A stretch of DNA of 64,000 nt from Caballeronia jiangsuensis (GCA_000648925.1 JFHF01000010.1:114719-178718); one strand, 5' to 3'. Shown: positions 45,580 to 55,285, counted from the stretch's first letter. The notes: generated by a model not told the origin, from the letters alone. Made by a program: numbers and translations.

Positions 45580-47109
45580 ATGACGAATGAAGCACGCACG
45601 AAAGGTGGGGTGGAGCAGGGAGCAGCAGGTGTGGAGGCAGGCCCGGTCAAGGTGGCCGGGCCGTGCCGCCGCCTCGTCCCTGTGATCCTCGCCGGCGGCT
45701 CGGGCACCCGCCTGTGGCCGATGTCGCGTGAACAGTTCCCGAAGCAATTGATCGGTGTCATCGGGCATGACTCGTTGTTGCAGGCTACGGTTGCGCGGCT
45801 GAAAGGCTTTGCGGGCGACTTCAAGGTGGACGGCGAGCCGATCATCGTGTGCGGCGAGGAGCATCGTTTCACGACGGAAGAGCAGACGCGCGAGAGCGGC
45901 GTCGATGCACGCATCATCGTCGAGCCGGCGCGCCGCGACACCGCGCCCGCGCTCACGCTGGCGGCGCTCGCCGCGGTGAAGGACGGCGAGGACGCGATCA
46001 TGGTCGCGATGCCCGCCGATCACTCCATCGCGGACATTCCCGCGCTGCATCGCGCCATCGCGATCGCGGCGGAACATGCGGAGCGCGGCGTGATCGCGAC
46101 GCTCGGCATTCCGCCGACGCGCCCCGACACCGGCTTCGGCTACATCCGTCTGGGCGACGCGCTCGACGACGGCGCGCACAAGATCGATCGCTTCGTCGAG
46201 AAGCCCGCGGCGGAACTCGCCGCGCAATACGTCGCGGCGGGCACGTACTGGTGGAACAGCGGCATCTTCATCGTGCGCGCCAGCGTGTGGCTCGCGTCGC
46301 TCAAGAAGCTCAACGCCGACATGCATGCGGCCTGCTCGGCCGCCGCGCAGGAAGGCGAGGACGACGGCAAATTCTTCCGGCCGCACGCCGCGCAATTCGG
46401 CCGCGCGCCGTCCGACTCGATCGACTATGCCGTGATGGAACACATCGGCACGCCGAGCAAGCCGTGCGACGGCATCGTCGTGCCGCTCGTCGCGGGCTGG
46501 TCGGATCTCGGCTCGTGGGACGCCGTGTGGGACGCGATGGACAAGGACGAGTCGGGCAACGTCGCGAGCGGCCGTGTCGTGTTCGAAGGCGCGACGTCGA
46601 GCTATGCGCGCTCCGAAGGCGGACGCCTCGTCGCGTGCGTGGGCACGACCAACGTGATCGTCGTCGAGACGGACGACGCCGTGCTCGTCGCGGACCGGTC
46701 GCGCGTGCAGGACATCAAGGGGCTCGTCGCGCGCATTCGCGAGCAGCACGCGCCCGAAGCGGACACGCATCGCAAGGTGCGCCGTCCGTGGGGCTTTTAC
46801 GATTCGATCGAGCACGGCGAGCGCTTTCAGGTGAAGCGCATCGTGGTGTCGCCGGGCTCGAAGCTGTCGTTGCAGATGCATCACCATCGCGCGGAGCACT
46901 GGGTCGTCGTGTGCGGCACGGCGCTCGTCACGCGCGGCGAAGAGCAGTTTCTGCTCTCCGAGAACGAATCGACGTTCATTCCGCTCGGCGTGCGGCATCG
47001 TCTGGAGAACCCGGGCAAGGTGCCGCTCGAGATCATCGAAGTGCAGTCGGGCAGCTATCTCGGCGAAGACGACATCGTGCGCTTCGACGACACCTACGGA
47101 CGCCATTGA
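45580..47109 (+). CDS. manC: Mannose-1-phosphate guanylyltransferase / mannose-6-phosphate isomerase
   Basis: 509 residues, the size of two-function ManC/AlgA/BceA enzymes. The pyrophosphorylase domain has [17 protein letters not shown] (~35-51), MPADHSI and RFVEKP (~203-208). The C-terminal cupin isomerase domain has RPWGFYDSI and SLQMHHHRAEHW (~428-439), which carries metal ligands. It supplies GDP-mannose. A ~28-residue polar N-terminal extension precedes the domain. AGGAG stands 6 bases before ATG 45580. First gene of the exopolysaccharide transcript. Confidence 0.95.
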   Translation: MTNEARTKGGVEQGAAGVEAGPVKVAGPCRRLVPVILAGGSGTRLWPMSREQFPKQLIGVIGHDSLLQATVARLKGFAGDFKVDGEPIIVCGEEHRFTTEEQTRESGVDARIIVEPARRDTAPALTLAALAAVKDGEDAIMVAMPADHSIADIPALHRAIAIAAEHAERGVIATLGIPPTRPDTGFGYIRLGDALDDGAHKIDRFVEKPAAELAAQYVAAGTYWWNSGIFIVRASVWLASLKKLNADMHAACSAAAQEGEDDGKFFRPHAAQFGRAPSDSIDYAVMEHIGTPSKPCDGIVVPLVAGWSDLGSWDAVWDAMDKDESGNVASGRVVFEGATSSYARSEGGRLVACVGTTNVIVVETDDAVLVADRSRVQDIKGLVARIREQHAPEADTHRKVRRPWGFYDSIEHGERFQVKRIVVSPGSKLSLQMHHHRAEHWVVVCGTALVTRGEEQFLLSENESTFIPLGVRHRLENPGKVPLEIIEVQSGSYLGEDDIVRFDDTYGRH

Positions 47110-47246
47110 GCGTTCGAAGGGCAAGGGCATCACGGTTTGAGGCAACTGACTTCTTTGCAACGGCTTTCATTCGAAAAAGACGGGCTAAGGCGAGGAGGAG
47201 ACTGAGGCGTGCGGTAAAGGGCTGATTGCGTTCCGGGGAAAAAAAC

Positions 47247-48626
47247 ATGCGCGATTTACAGGGATTGCTCGCGCGCCTGTTCGACGTCGTGATGATCGTC
47301 GGCGGCGCGGCAGTGGCGTCGCAAATCAGGTTCGAGTACATCGAGGCTCACACCTATTCGATGGCGTTCGTCGCGTTCGCGGCGGCGTTTTCGCTCGCCC
47401 TTTTTCCTGGCTTCGGCGTCTACCAGTCATGGCGCGGCCGCAGCAAGCTCCAGCTCGCCTGTCAGGTCTCGCTCGGCTGGCTCGTCGTGCAGGGCTGCGC
47501 GCTCGCGCTGATGTTCTCGCTGCATCGCCTCGACTACGTGTCGCGCCTCTGGTTCGCTTACTGGACCGCGATGTCCGGCGGCCTCATGATCGCCGGGCGC
47601 TTGATCACGCACGCGATCCTCGCGCACATGCGCAACGCCGGCCTGAACCTTCAGCAGGTGGCGATCGTCGGCAGCGGCAGGCATTGCGATGCGATCCTGC
47701 GCAAGATCGAGCGCTCGCAGGACACGGGCTTTCGGATGCGCGCGGCATTCAACGCGACGCCGGGCAAGGCGCGGCTCAACACGCGCGTGCCGGTGTATGA
47801 CGACTTCGACGAATTCGTGAGCTTCGTGCGCACGCAGAACGTGCACGAGGTCTGGCTCGCGCTGCCGCTTTCCGAAGAGCCCACGATCCTGCGCTTCGTG
47901 AACGAATTCCGCGACGATCTGCTCAACGTGCGCTTCATCCCCGACGTGCGCAGCCTCGCGCTCTTCGAAAGCGGCGTGACCGATCTGCTCGGCCAGCCCG
48001 CGATCAATCTCGTCGCGTCGCCGCTGTCGGCGTCCGCGCAGTTGCAGAAGGAACTCTTCGACCGCGTGTTCGCGCTTGGCGCGATCATCGCCGTCTCGCC
48101 CGCGCTGATCTGCATCGCGCTCGCGATCAAGCTGACTTCGCGCGGGCCTGTGCTCTTCCGGCAAAACCGCAAGGGCGCGGATGGCCGCGTCTTCACCATC
48201 TACAAGTTCCGTTCGATGCGCATGCACACGGAACAGGCCGGGGTGCTCCGCCAGGCCACGCGCGACGATCCGCGCGTGACCCGTGTCGGGGCGTTCCTGC
48301 GCCGCACCAGCCTCGATGAGCTACCGCAGTTCTTCAACGTTCTGCGTGGCGACATGTCGGTCGTGGGCCCGCGTCCACACGCGCTCGAACATGACGACCT
48401 GTATCAGAAGGTCGTATCGGGGTATATCCATCGTTACCGGATCAAGCCAGGCATCACCGGCTGGGCCCAGGTCAACGGTTTTCGTGGAGAAACGGATCGG
48501 ATCGAAAAGATGGAAGGACGCGTCGCTCACGATTTGTACTACCTGGGTAACTGGTCGTTCGGACTCGATATGAGAATCATCGCCGCAACGATCTTCAAGG
48601 GACTACGCCACACCAACGCTTACTGA
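47247..48626 (+). CDS. wcaJ: Undecaprenyl-phosphate glucose phosphotransferase (WcaJ/BceB type)
   Basis: 459 residues: four or so N-terminal membrane helices, a CoA-binding-like central domain (VAIVGSGRHCDAIL ~136-149) and a C-terminal bacterial sugar-transferase domain. The latter shows KRF-like basic patch IYKFRSMRMHTE, RRTSLDELPQFFNVLRGDMS (~351-370) and the GPRPHA motif. It transfers a hexose-1-phosphate, usually glucose, to undecaprenyl phosphate to start exopolysaccharide repeats. ATG 47247 with GGGGAA 8 bases upstream; a TTG at 47226 is also in frame. The stop is 17 bases before wza. Confidence 0.93.
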   Translation: MRDLQGLLARLFDVVMIVGGAAVASQIRFEYIEAHTYSMAFVAFAAAFSLALFPGFGVYQSWRGRSKLQLACQVSLGWLVVQGCALALMFSLHRLDYVSRLWFAYWTAMSGGLMIAGRLITHAILAHMRNAGLNLQQVAIVGSGRHCDAILRKIERSQDTGFRMRAAFNATPGKARLNTRVPVYDDFDEFVSFVRTQNVHEVWLALPLSEEPTILRFVNEFRDDLLNVRFIPDVRSLALFESGVTDLLGQPAINLVASPLSASAQLQKELFDRVFALGAIIAVSPALICIALAIKLTSRGPVLFRQNRKGADGRVFTIYKFRSMRMHTEQAGVLRQATRDDPRVTRVGAFLRRTSLDELPQFFNVLRGDMSVVGPRPHALEHDDLYQKVVSGYIHRYRIKPGITGWAQVNGFRGETDRIEKMEGRVAHDLYYLGNWSFGLDMRIIAATIFKGLRHTNAY

Positions 48627-48643
48627 AGCAGGGGACGACCATT

Positions 48644-49831
48644 ATGCACAACCAACAACAACCGGGCACCAACTCCATGGCCGCCAACACCAACGTGTCG
48701 CGTATCTTCCGCCTCACGAGCCTGGCTGCGGCAGCTTCCATTTCCGTGATCCTGACGGGTTGCGGGCTCTCGCCGGGCATGCACATGGAAAAGCCGGCAC
48801 AGCTCGTCGAGACATCGAACGATCAGGGCGATCCGGCCACCACGACCAACATTCCGATCACCACGATCGATGCCGCGCTCGTGAAGAAGATGCGCACCGC
48901 GCAGCCTTCCGCGGCGACCGATCCGAACGCCTCGCTCTACGGCAAGCCTGCGCCGTACAAGCTGGGCGTCGGCGACGTGCTGCAGATCACGGTGTGGGAT
49001 CACCCGGAACTCGTCGCGGCGCTCGGCCAGCCCGCGAACCAGACGCGTACGTCGGATGCCGCGCCTGGCTTCGTCGTCGATGCGGACGGCAATCTGCAGT
49101 TCCCGTATGTGCCGGGTTCGCTGCATGTCGCGGGCAAGACCGAGACGCAGGTTCAGCGCGAGCTGTACACGCAGCTTTCGAAGGTCTTCGTGAAGCCGCA
49201 GGTGACGGTGCGCGTCGCGTCGTTCCGTGCGTCGCAGGTGTATATCGACGGCGACGTGCGCACGCCCGGCTCGCAGCAGATCAACGACATTCCGATGACG
49301 CTCACCGAGGCGATCGGCCGCGCGGGCGGCTTCGCGACGACGGCGGACCAGAGCCGCGTCACGCTGATCCGCGACGGCGTCACGTACAACATCAACATGG
49401 CCGGCATGACGGCGAAGGGCCGCAGCCCGTCGGACATCATGCTTCGCCCGGGCGATGCGCTGCGTGTCGATTCGCGCGACGAGAACGGCGTCTACGTGAT
49501 GGGCGAAGTCACCAAGCCCGCCACCGTGATCCCGATGCGCAACGGCAAGCTCACGCTGTCGGACGCGATCTCGCAGGCGGGCAGCTTCAACCCGGAAACG
49601 TCGAATCCGCGCGAGCTGTACGTGATCCGCAACGGCGCGACGGACCAACCGGAGGTCTACAAGCTCGACGCGCTCTCGCCGGTGTCCATGCTGCTCGCGA
49701 ACAACTTCGAGCTGCAGCCGCATGACGTCGTCTATGTGGACAACAGCGGGCTCGTCCGCTTCTCGCGCGTGTTGAACCTGCTCTTGCCGGCGATCAACGC
49801 GGGTCTGACGGCGGCCGTGCTGACGAAGTAA
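48644..49831 (+). CDS. wza: Outer-membrane polysaccharide export lipoprotein (OPX)
   Basis: 395 residues. The lipoprotein signal ends in the lipobox LTGC (Cys ~40). The polysaccharide-export domain has YKLGVGDVLQITVWDHPEL (~105-123), followed by two SLBB-like domains (~190-350) with VYIDGDVRTPG and VYVMGEVTKPA. The last helix segment (FSRVLNLLLPAINAGLTAAV) is the outer-membrane barrel helix of Wza-type proteins. It forms the exit pore for the exopolysaccharide. An earlier-than-usual start (48644 versus 48677) is supported by GGGGA at ~10 bases; either is possible. Confidence 0.94.
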   Translation: MHNQQQPGTNSMAANTNVSRIFRLTSLAAAASISVILTGCGLSPGMHMEKPAQLVETSNDQGDPATTTNIPITTIDAALVKKMRTAQPSAATDPNASLYGKPAPYKLGVGDVLQITVWDHPELVAALGQPANQTRTSDAAPGFVVDADGNLQFPYVPGSLHVAGKTETQVQRELYTQLSKVFVKPQVTVRVASFRASQVYIDGDVRTPGSQQINDIPMTLTEAIGRAGGFATTADQSRVTLIRDGVTYNINMAGMTAKGRSPSDIMLRPGDALRVDSRDENGVYVMGEVTKPATVIPMRNGKLTLSDAISQAGSFNPETSNPRELYVIRNGATDQPEVYKLDALSPVSMLLANNFELQPHDVVYVDNSGLVRFSRVLNLLLPAINAGLTAAVLTK

Positions 49832-49854
49832 ATGCTTTGACCGCAGGCGTTTGA

Positions 49855-49878
49855 CCGGCGCGCGCGGGGGCGCGCCGG
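49855..49878 (+). promoter_or_regulatory. Strong hairpin between wza and wzc
   Basis: CCGGCGCGC (49855-49863), six-base loop GCGGGG, GCGCGCCGG (49870-49878): a perfect 9-bp all-GC stem 23 bases after wza. No T run follows, so it is more likely a partial attenuator or RNA-stability element than a full terminator. Confidence 0.6.
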
Positions 49879-49919
49879 AGCATCATTGTTCGACTCAAAA
49901 AATACAAGCGAGCGAGATC

Positions 49920-52154
49920 ATGGCCATGAACTTTGACACGCGGTATACGGACATATCGACAGCCGACGAATTGCGGCTGTCCGATTATCTGGCCGCGGTG
50001 ATGCGCAACTGGAAGCTCGTGACGCTCGTCACGCTCGCCGTGGTCGCGCTCGGAACCGCCTACGCCTACCTTGCGCCGCCGACCTACAAGGCGGACGCGA
50101 TGATCCAGGTGGACGAAGCCAGCGGCAACAACGCCAAAACGAACGCCAGCGCCGAAGCCGTGCAGGCGGTCGTTCCGCAACTCACCGATACGAAGTCCGT
50201 GACCGCCGCGCAGATCGAGCTTCTGCGTTCGCGCCTCGTCATCGACGATACGGTGCGGCGTCTGCATCTCGACATCGGCGCGTCGCCGCGATCATTTCCG
50301 GTCGTCGGCAAGCTCGTCGGCAACGTATTCTCGATGCTGAACAGACCGGTGCCGCCGGGCTATCTGTCGCGCTTCGCATGGGGCGGCGAAGAGATCGACG
50401 TACCGCTCTTCGATACGCCGAAGGCGCTCTACGACAGGAAGTTCACGCTCGTCGCGGGCGAGCATGGCGCATACGTGCTTAAGGACCCGGACGGTCTCGG
50501 CATTCTCACCGGCCACGTCGGTCAGAAAGCGTCGGGCATGACGCCGCAAGGCCTCATCACGCTCAAGGTCGACAAACTTACGAGCAAGCCGGGCGTGCAG
50601 TTCGACCTGCAACGCTTCTCGACGCTCACGACCATCGACCGTTTGCAAAAGCGCCTCACCGTGGCGGAGACGGCATTGCAGTCGGGCATCATCGGCGTAT
50701 CTCTGGAAGGTAGTAATCCGAAGGAAATCGCGGCGATCGTCAATAACATTGCGAACCGCTATGTGCAGCAGGACACGCAGAAGCGCTCGGCCGAAGCGGA
50801 ACACACGCTCGCGTTTCTGGAGCAGCAACTGCCGGTCGTGAAGAAGCAACTCGACGAAGCCGAGCAGCGCTACAGCGCGTTCCGCAACAAGCAGGGCTCG
50901 GTCGATCTCTCCGAGGAGAGCCGGCTTCTGCTGCAACAGGTCGTCGACAACAAGACGAAGCTCACGGATTTGCAGCAACAGCGCGCCGAACTCTCGCTGC
51001 GCTTCACGGCGAATCATCCGTCGGTGCAGGCGCTCGATGCGCAGATCGCCGCGCTGACCGTCGCGCAGACGCGCCTCGGCAAGAACGTGTCGACGCTGCC
51101 CGATACCGAGCAGACCGCGCTGCGCTACATGCGCGACGTGCGTTCGAGCACCGAGCTCTACACGAACCTGCTGAACAGCACGCAGCAACTGCGCATCGCG
51201 AAGGCGGGGCAGGTGAGCAATGTGCGCATCGTCGATCTCGCGCAGGCCGCCGACGATCCCGTGCGTCCGAAACGCGCGCTCGTTATCCTGATATCGGCGG
51301 CCATCGGGCTCGTGCTCGGCATCATCGTCGCGTTCATCCGCAAGGCGCTGTATGGCGGCGTCGAGCGTCCGGAAGATATCGAACGGCAACTGGGCACGCG
51401 CGTCTTCGCGATCGTGCCGCGCAGCACGCAGCAGCTTCGTCTGCAACGGCAGGTCGGGATGCGCCGCGAGGGGCTGCACGTGCTCGCCGCGCAGGCGCCG
51501 GAAGATGCGGCGGTCGAAGGCATTCGCGGCCTGCGCACCTCGCTGCAATTACAACTTTCCGATGCGCGCAATAACGTCGTGATGCTGACCGGCTCGCGTC
51601 CGGAAGCAGGCAAGTCGTTCCTCTCGGCGAATCTCGCGACGCTCGTCGCCTCGACGAGAAAGCGCGTGCTCTTGATCGACGCCGACATGCGCCGCGGCGA
51701 CATTCACTCGCACTTCGGCGTGCGCCATTCGCCCGGTCTCTCCGACGTGCTGATGGGCGCCGACGTGATGAGCACGATCCTGCACGACGTGCTGCCCGGC
51801 GTCGATCTGATTCCGAAGGGCTCGCTGCCGTCTCATCCGGCGGAGCTTCTCGCGAGCGACCGCCTCGGTGAAATTCTCGCCGAGCTGAAGCAGCATTACG
51901 ATCTCGTGGTCATCGATACGCCGCCGGTGCTCGCCGTGACCGACGCGACCGTGATCGGCAGGCACGCGGGCACGAGCCTGCTCGTCGTGCGGCACGGCAA
52001 GAATCAGGTGCAGGAGATCGGCGAAACGATGAAGCGCCTGTATCACGGCGGCGTGCACATGAAAGGCGTGCTGCTCACCGATGTTCCGCAATCGAAGGTG
52101 CTGATGGGCAGCACGTACGCCGGCTATTACGGCTACGAAAGCATCGCGGAGTAA
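49920..52154 (+). CDS. wzc: Wzc-type bacterial tyrosine kinase / chain-length determinant
   Basis: 744 residues. Two membrane helices flank a large periplasmic domain: one at ~28-48 and one at ~455-475 that follows PVRPKRALV. The cytoplasmic BY-kinase has Walker A GSRPEAGKSF (~557-566), Walker A' VLLIDADMRRGD and Walker B LVVIDTPPVLAVTD. A Tyr cluster (STYAGYYGYES) closes the protein and would be autophosphorylated. It controls Wzy-made chain length and export with Wza. ATG 49920 with GAGCGAG upstream. No low-molecular-weight tyrosine phosphatase gene accompanies it in this window. Confidence 0.94.
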   Translation: MAMNFDTRYTDISTADELRLSDYLAAVMRNWKLVTLVTLAVVALGTAYAYLAPPTYKADAMIQVDEASGNNAKTNASAEAVQAVVPQLTDTKSVTAAQIELLRSRLVIDDTVRRLHLDIGASPRSFPVVGKLVGNVFSMLNRPVPPGYLSRFAWGGEEIDVPLFDTPKALYDRKFTLVAGEHGAYVLKDPDGLGILTGHVGQKASGMTPQGLITLKVDKLTSKPGVQFDLQRFSTLTTIDRLQKRLTVAETALQSGIIGVSLEGSNPKEIAAIVNNIANRYVQQDTQKRSAEAEHTLAFLEQQLPVVKKQLDEAEQRYSAFRNKQGSVDLSEESRLLLQQVVDNKTKLTDLQQQRAELSLRFTANHPSVQALDAQIAALTVAQTRLGKNVSTLPDTEQTALRYMRDVRSSTELYTNLLNSTQQLRIAKAGQVSNVRIVDLAQAADDPVRPKRALVILISAAIGLVLGIIVAFIRKALYGGVERPEDIERQLGTRVFAIVPRSTQQLRLQRQVGMRREGLHVLAAQAPEDAAVEGIRGLRTSLQLQLSDARNNVVMLTGSRPEAGKSFLSANLATLVASTRKRVLLIDADMRRGDIHSHFGVRHSPGLSDVLMGADVMSTILHDVLPGVDLIPKGSLPSHPAELLASDRLGEILAELKQHYDLVVIDTPPVLAVTDATVIGRHAGTSLLVVRHGKNQVQEIGETMKRLYHGGVHMKGVLLTDVPQSKVLMGSTYAGYYGYESIAE

Positions 52155-52169
52155 AGCCTCCGGCGCGCT

Positions 52170-52463
52170 TCAGTACGGCGACTTGTAGATGTCGCGCGAG
52201 CGCGCCGCGGTCGGCGCCGGCGGATTCAGGCCCGGCGGCGCCGGATAGAGCGCCGCCGCCGCGCTCTTCGGCGCCATCATCGCCTTGGCGTCGGCCTTGT
52301 GTCCGCTCGGACGCAGCCGCGCGCCGCCCGCAGGATTCCCCACGTAACCGTTCTGCTGCGCGAGCAGCTTGTCTGTCGGCGATGCATCGTCGGCATGGGC
52401 GGCCGAGGACGCGAGCGCGATCATCGCCAGCGACAAGAGCGCCGTGCCTAGCGCATGTTTCAT
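52170..52463 (-). CDS. Small secreted hypothetical protein
   Basis: 97 residues. A clear signal peptide (ALLSLAMIALASSAAHA, cleavage ~24-25) precedes a short Ala/Pro-rich mature part ending in RDIYKSPY. I do not recognise a family. ATG 52463 is preceded by a near-perfect GGAGGAG at the right distance, so it is surely translated. It converges on wzc with 15 bases between stops. It could be an envelope accessory of the exopolysaccharide locus or an unrelated neighbour. Confidence 0.78.
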   Translation of the reverse strand: MKHALGTALLSLAMIALASSAAHADDASPTDKLLAQQNGYVGNPAGGARLRPSGHKADAKAMMAPKSAAAALYPAPPGLNPPAPTAARSRDIYKSPY

Positions 52464-52659
52464 GATGTCTCCTCCGGGTTTGTCGGACGCGACGACGGCG
52501 AGCCGCGCACGCATGAACACAGGATATTGCGCGCTGCCGCCCGCCGACGCCAAAAACCATGCACGAGCGGCCATTCACCCGATGCAGCCGAGTTTTACGC
52601 GCGACGAAAGCGGGCGTCGTTATAATCGCCGTCCGACCTGGTTTTTAGGCTGTCCGTCC

Positions 52660-53118
52660 GTGAAAAAGCTCATCGCTCTCGCACTCGCTTCGGTTGTCCT
52701 CGCCGCCTGCTCGTCCGCCGAGAAGGAGCAGCAGAAGGAACGCACGTTCCTGCTCTCGCAGCAGACGCTCGACGACGCGCAACGCAACGCGACCGTCTCG
52801 TGCCGCGACGCCGCGCAATGCGATGCGGCCTGGAAGCTGACGAAGACCTACGTCGAGCAGAATTCGAAGGAACGCCTGACCCGCGCCGACGATGCCGCCA
52901 TCGAAACCGAGATGCCTTCGGGTTCCGGCAAGCCGGTGTTCTCGGCGACGCGCATCGCGAACGGCAACGGCGCGACCATCGCGCTCTTCGCGCAATGCAA
53001 GGACATGTACGGCGATGAACGCGCGCGCGGCTCCGATTTCAACGACTGCGCGACGAAAATCATCTCCGTGCAGAACGGCTTCGCGCAATATCTGAGGGCG
53101 CATCTGCCCGCGCAGTGA
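52660..53118 (+). CDS. Small lipoprotein, unknown function
   Basis: 152 residues starting at GTG 52660 (reading VKKLIALALASVVLAACSS). The lipobox LAAC places the lipidated Cys at ~17. The mature part has SCRDAAQCDAAWKLTKTY and several paired Cys (~48, ~53, ~114, ~126) that may form disulphides. A TATAAT (52621-52626) stands ~35 bases upstream, without a clear -35. Divergent from the 52463 gene and convergent with the Wzy candidate (11-base gap). I know no function for it. Confidence 0.8.
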   Translation: MKKLIALALASVVLAACSSAEKEQQKERTFLLSQQTLDDAQRNATVSCRDAAQCDAAWKLTKTYVEQNSKERLTRADDAAIETEMPSGSGKPVFSATRIANGNGATIALFAQCKDMYGDERARGSDFNDCATKIISVQNGFAQYLRAHLPAQ

Positions 53119-53129
53119 ACCTGACCGCG

Positions 53130-54551
53130 CTATTGCGCGGGCAGCGAGCCGGGCGCGCGCGACGGGTTCGCGGGCAGGATTTCCGGTAACGGTTCGTCGT
53201 GCGGGCGCATGTCGGGCGGCGTGCCGAACCACGGCGGTCTCTGCGGCGGCTGATACCCGGCCGCTTCGGCGGCGCGCATCTGCATGACGTGCGCGATGCG
53301 CGCATACGTCGCGACGACGAGTCCGAGCGCAACGCCGAATACCACTCCCGAGAAGCGGTCGCCGAGCGGATTGCCGCCGATCGACGTCGCGGGCAGCGCC
53401 GCGAGCACGAAGAGCGCGCGTCCCAGCACGGGCAGATGCGGCGCATCGGGCGCGCGATGCCGCCACGCACGATAGGCCATCGAGCCGCGCCAGAGCGCCC
53501 ATAGCACGGCGAGCGGCAGCGCGAGACCGAACAGCACGCCGCCCGCGAAGAACTGATAGACCCAGAAGTCGTGGCCGGCCGCCCAGATTCTGATCGCGTA
53601 GAAATCCTTCTCGCTGATCATGCCCGCGAGATCGGTCAAGTACGACGGCGAATAGCGATAGTCGTGTCCGTATCCCATGCCGACCATCGTCGAGAGCGTC
53701 GAGGATGTCGTCTGATCGACCTGATCCTTCATTTCCGCGAGACGCGCGATCGTGACCGGATCGCGTGCGACTGGCACGTCCTTCGCGAACGACATGTGCT
53801 GCATGAACTGCTGGGCGACGGTCGGGAAGAACGTGGCCGTTGCGGCCGCCATCGCGCCGAGCAGCGTCAGAATCGCGATCGCGCGCAGGCCGGCGGTGAA
53901 GAAAGGCCGGATCGAAGGCGCGGCGAGCCACGTCGCGTAAGCAATGAGCAGCACCGTGCCGACGAGCAGGCCGGGCGTGGCGCAGACGATCTCCACGGCG
54001 ATCGTCGCGAGAAAGAGCAGCGCGGCGAGCTTCGCGATGCGCTGCGCGAAAACGAACTCGTGCAGCAGCAGCCCTTGCAGACAGAGGAACGTGACCGGGA
54101 CGACGTGCATGCTCATGTTCCCGGTTCCATCCGACATCGCCATGTCGAAGCCGACGCCGAATACGAGCGATGCGATCAGCGAGCCGATCATCGCGCGCTC
54201 GATCTGTTCGAGCCGCTGCGCATCCCACGGACGGCAGCCGACGAAATAGCCGAGCAGCATCAGCAGAAACGGCAGGATCACGCGCGCGTAGTTGCCCGCG
54301 TCGTTGCCTTGCAGCAATTGCGTGGCGACGCTGCCGAAGATCGTGAGCAGAAAGAGCGATGTGACGAGCGTGCGCATGCGCGAACGGCGCGCGAAGCGCG
54401 GCGCGATCAGCAGAATCGCGCAGGCGGCGCCCATCGAGGTCACGGTGAGCAGAATATCGACCGTCCTGCTGGCCGCCTCCACGCCCTTGAAGTCGAACGC
54501 AAGCGGAAGCAGGCAAAGCCATATCCAGACGACGGCGAACTTGTTGCGCAT
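53130..54551 (-). CDS. O-antigen polymerase/ligase-like membrane protein (Wzy candidate)
   Basis: 473 residues with about eleven hydrophobic segments and a large loop (~255-330) between late helices, the layout of Wzy polymerases and WaaL ligases. The loop contains MGYGHDYRYSPSYLTD and AAGHDFWVYQFF, where an H-x-x-W-Y type pair resembles the catalytic H of this superfamily. Its place between wzc and the wzx-containing block makes it the best Wzy for the exopolysaccharide. ATG 54551 (MRNKFAVVW) is chosen; a much longer frame upstream to 54956 is not protein-like. Sequence alone cannot separate Wzy from WaaL. Confidence 0.72.
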   Translation of the reverse strand: MRNKFAVVWIWLCLLPLAFDFKGVEAASRTVDILLTVTSMGAACAILLIAPRFARRSRMRTLVTSLFLLTIFGSVATQLLQGNDAGNYARVILPFLLMLLGYFVGCRPWDAQRLEQIERAMIGSLIASLVFGVGFDMAMSDGTGNMSMHVVPVTFLCLQGLLLHEFVFAQRIAKLAALLFLATIAVEIVCATPGLLVGTVLLIAYATWLAAPSIRPFFTAGLRAIAILTLLGAMAAATATFFPTVAQQFMQHMSFAKDVPVARDPVTIARLAEMKDQVDQTTSSTLSTMVGMGYGHDYRYSPSYLTDLAGMISEKDFYAIRIWAAGHDFWVYQFFAGGVLFGLALPLAVLWALWRGSMAYRAWRHRAPDAPHLPVLGRALFVLAALPATSIGGNPLGDRFSGVVFGVALGLVVATYARIAHVMQMRAAEAAGYQPPQRPPWFGTPPDMRPHDEPLPEILPANPSRAPGSLPAQ

Positions 54552-55285
54552 GACGACCCCGGGAACCCCATTTTTTGCGTCGAATATATCAGCGGCTTTT
54601 ATCGCGCGCCGTTGCGGCGGCGTCAGGCGCCTAGTCTTCGGCGTGAAACGACGGACGCGCATGTGCGCCGCACCACGCATCGTTGGGCGCGTTGCTTCGT
54701 CGCGCGCCCCTGTCCGCAAAGCACGGGATTCTGGCGGATCGTCCCCGATTTGCGGACCGAAGATTGAATGGCCGGAAGCGACATGTTCCGGCGTGAGACC
54801 ACTCAATACGTGCGATGTGCGTGCACGTGCCGATACGAGGTAACCCGGTTTCGGGGTAAGCAGGCCCACGAGGACGCGCGGTTCCGCCGCGCGAGCCACT
54901 CGACAACAAACGACCCTCGCAGAAGGGAAACGGCATGGGCTTGTTCGGCGCAACACGCATGCAGGAACCCGATCGATCGATACGATTCGATTTCATCCGG
55001 GGACTCGCGATCATCGCAGGGACGAGTGGCTCGTTCTCCGCACGCCGAATCCGCGCGATTCAAAGCTGGCGCGCGCGCCGGTTTTCGCGTATCAAATAGA
55101 TTCCTGCCGCAAGGCAGGCCGCGTTGCGCTTCGTGCATCGATCGCTTCGTCCCCAACGCGCGGGGCTTTCTCCGATAGCCCGTGTCTCATCGTCACACAC
55201 GCGAATCACACTTCGATTACCGGCCAGGCGCGCGCTCGATCGGGCCTTTGCGCGCTTTCGATTCACGACATCACAGGAGACTCCC
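54552..55285. other. Intergenic region with a truncated acyltransferase ORF
   Basis: 734 bases between the divergent Wzy candidate and dienelactone hydrolase genes. Only 54935-55099 is protein-like (listed separately). The rest shows no gene; several short frames are shadows. Confidence 0.5.
54935..55099 (+). pseudogene. Truncated OpgC-like acyltransferase N-terminus
   Basis: 54 codons opening with MGLFGATRMQEPDRSIR and then FDFIRGLAIIAG. The RFDFIRGLAII string matches the start of OpgC/acyltransferase-3 membrane proteins (R-x-D-x-x-R-G-L-A). After it the sequence changes to a basic, non-hydrophobic tail and stops at 55097-55099. AGAAGGGA lies about 7 bases before ATG 54935, so the expression signals of the lost gene survive. 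The rest of the gene (~350 codons expected) is absent from the window. Confidence 0.6.
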
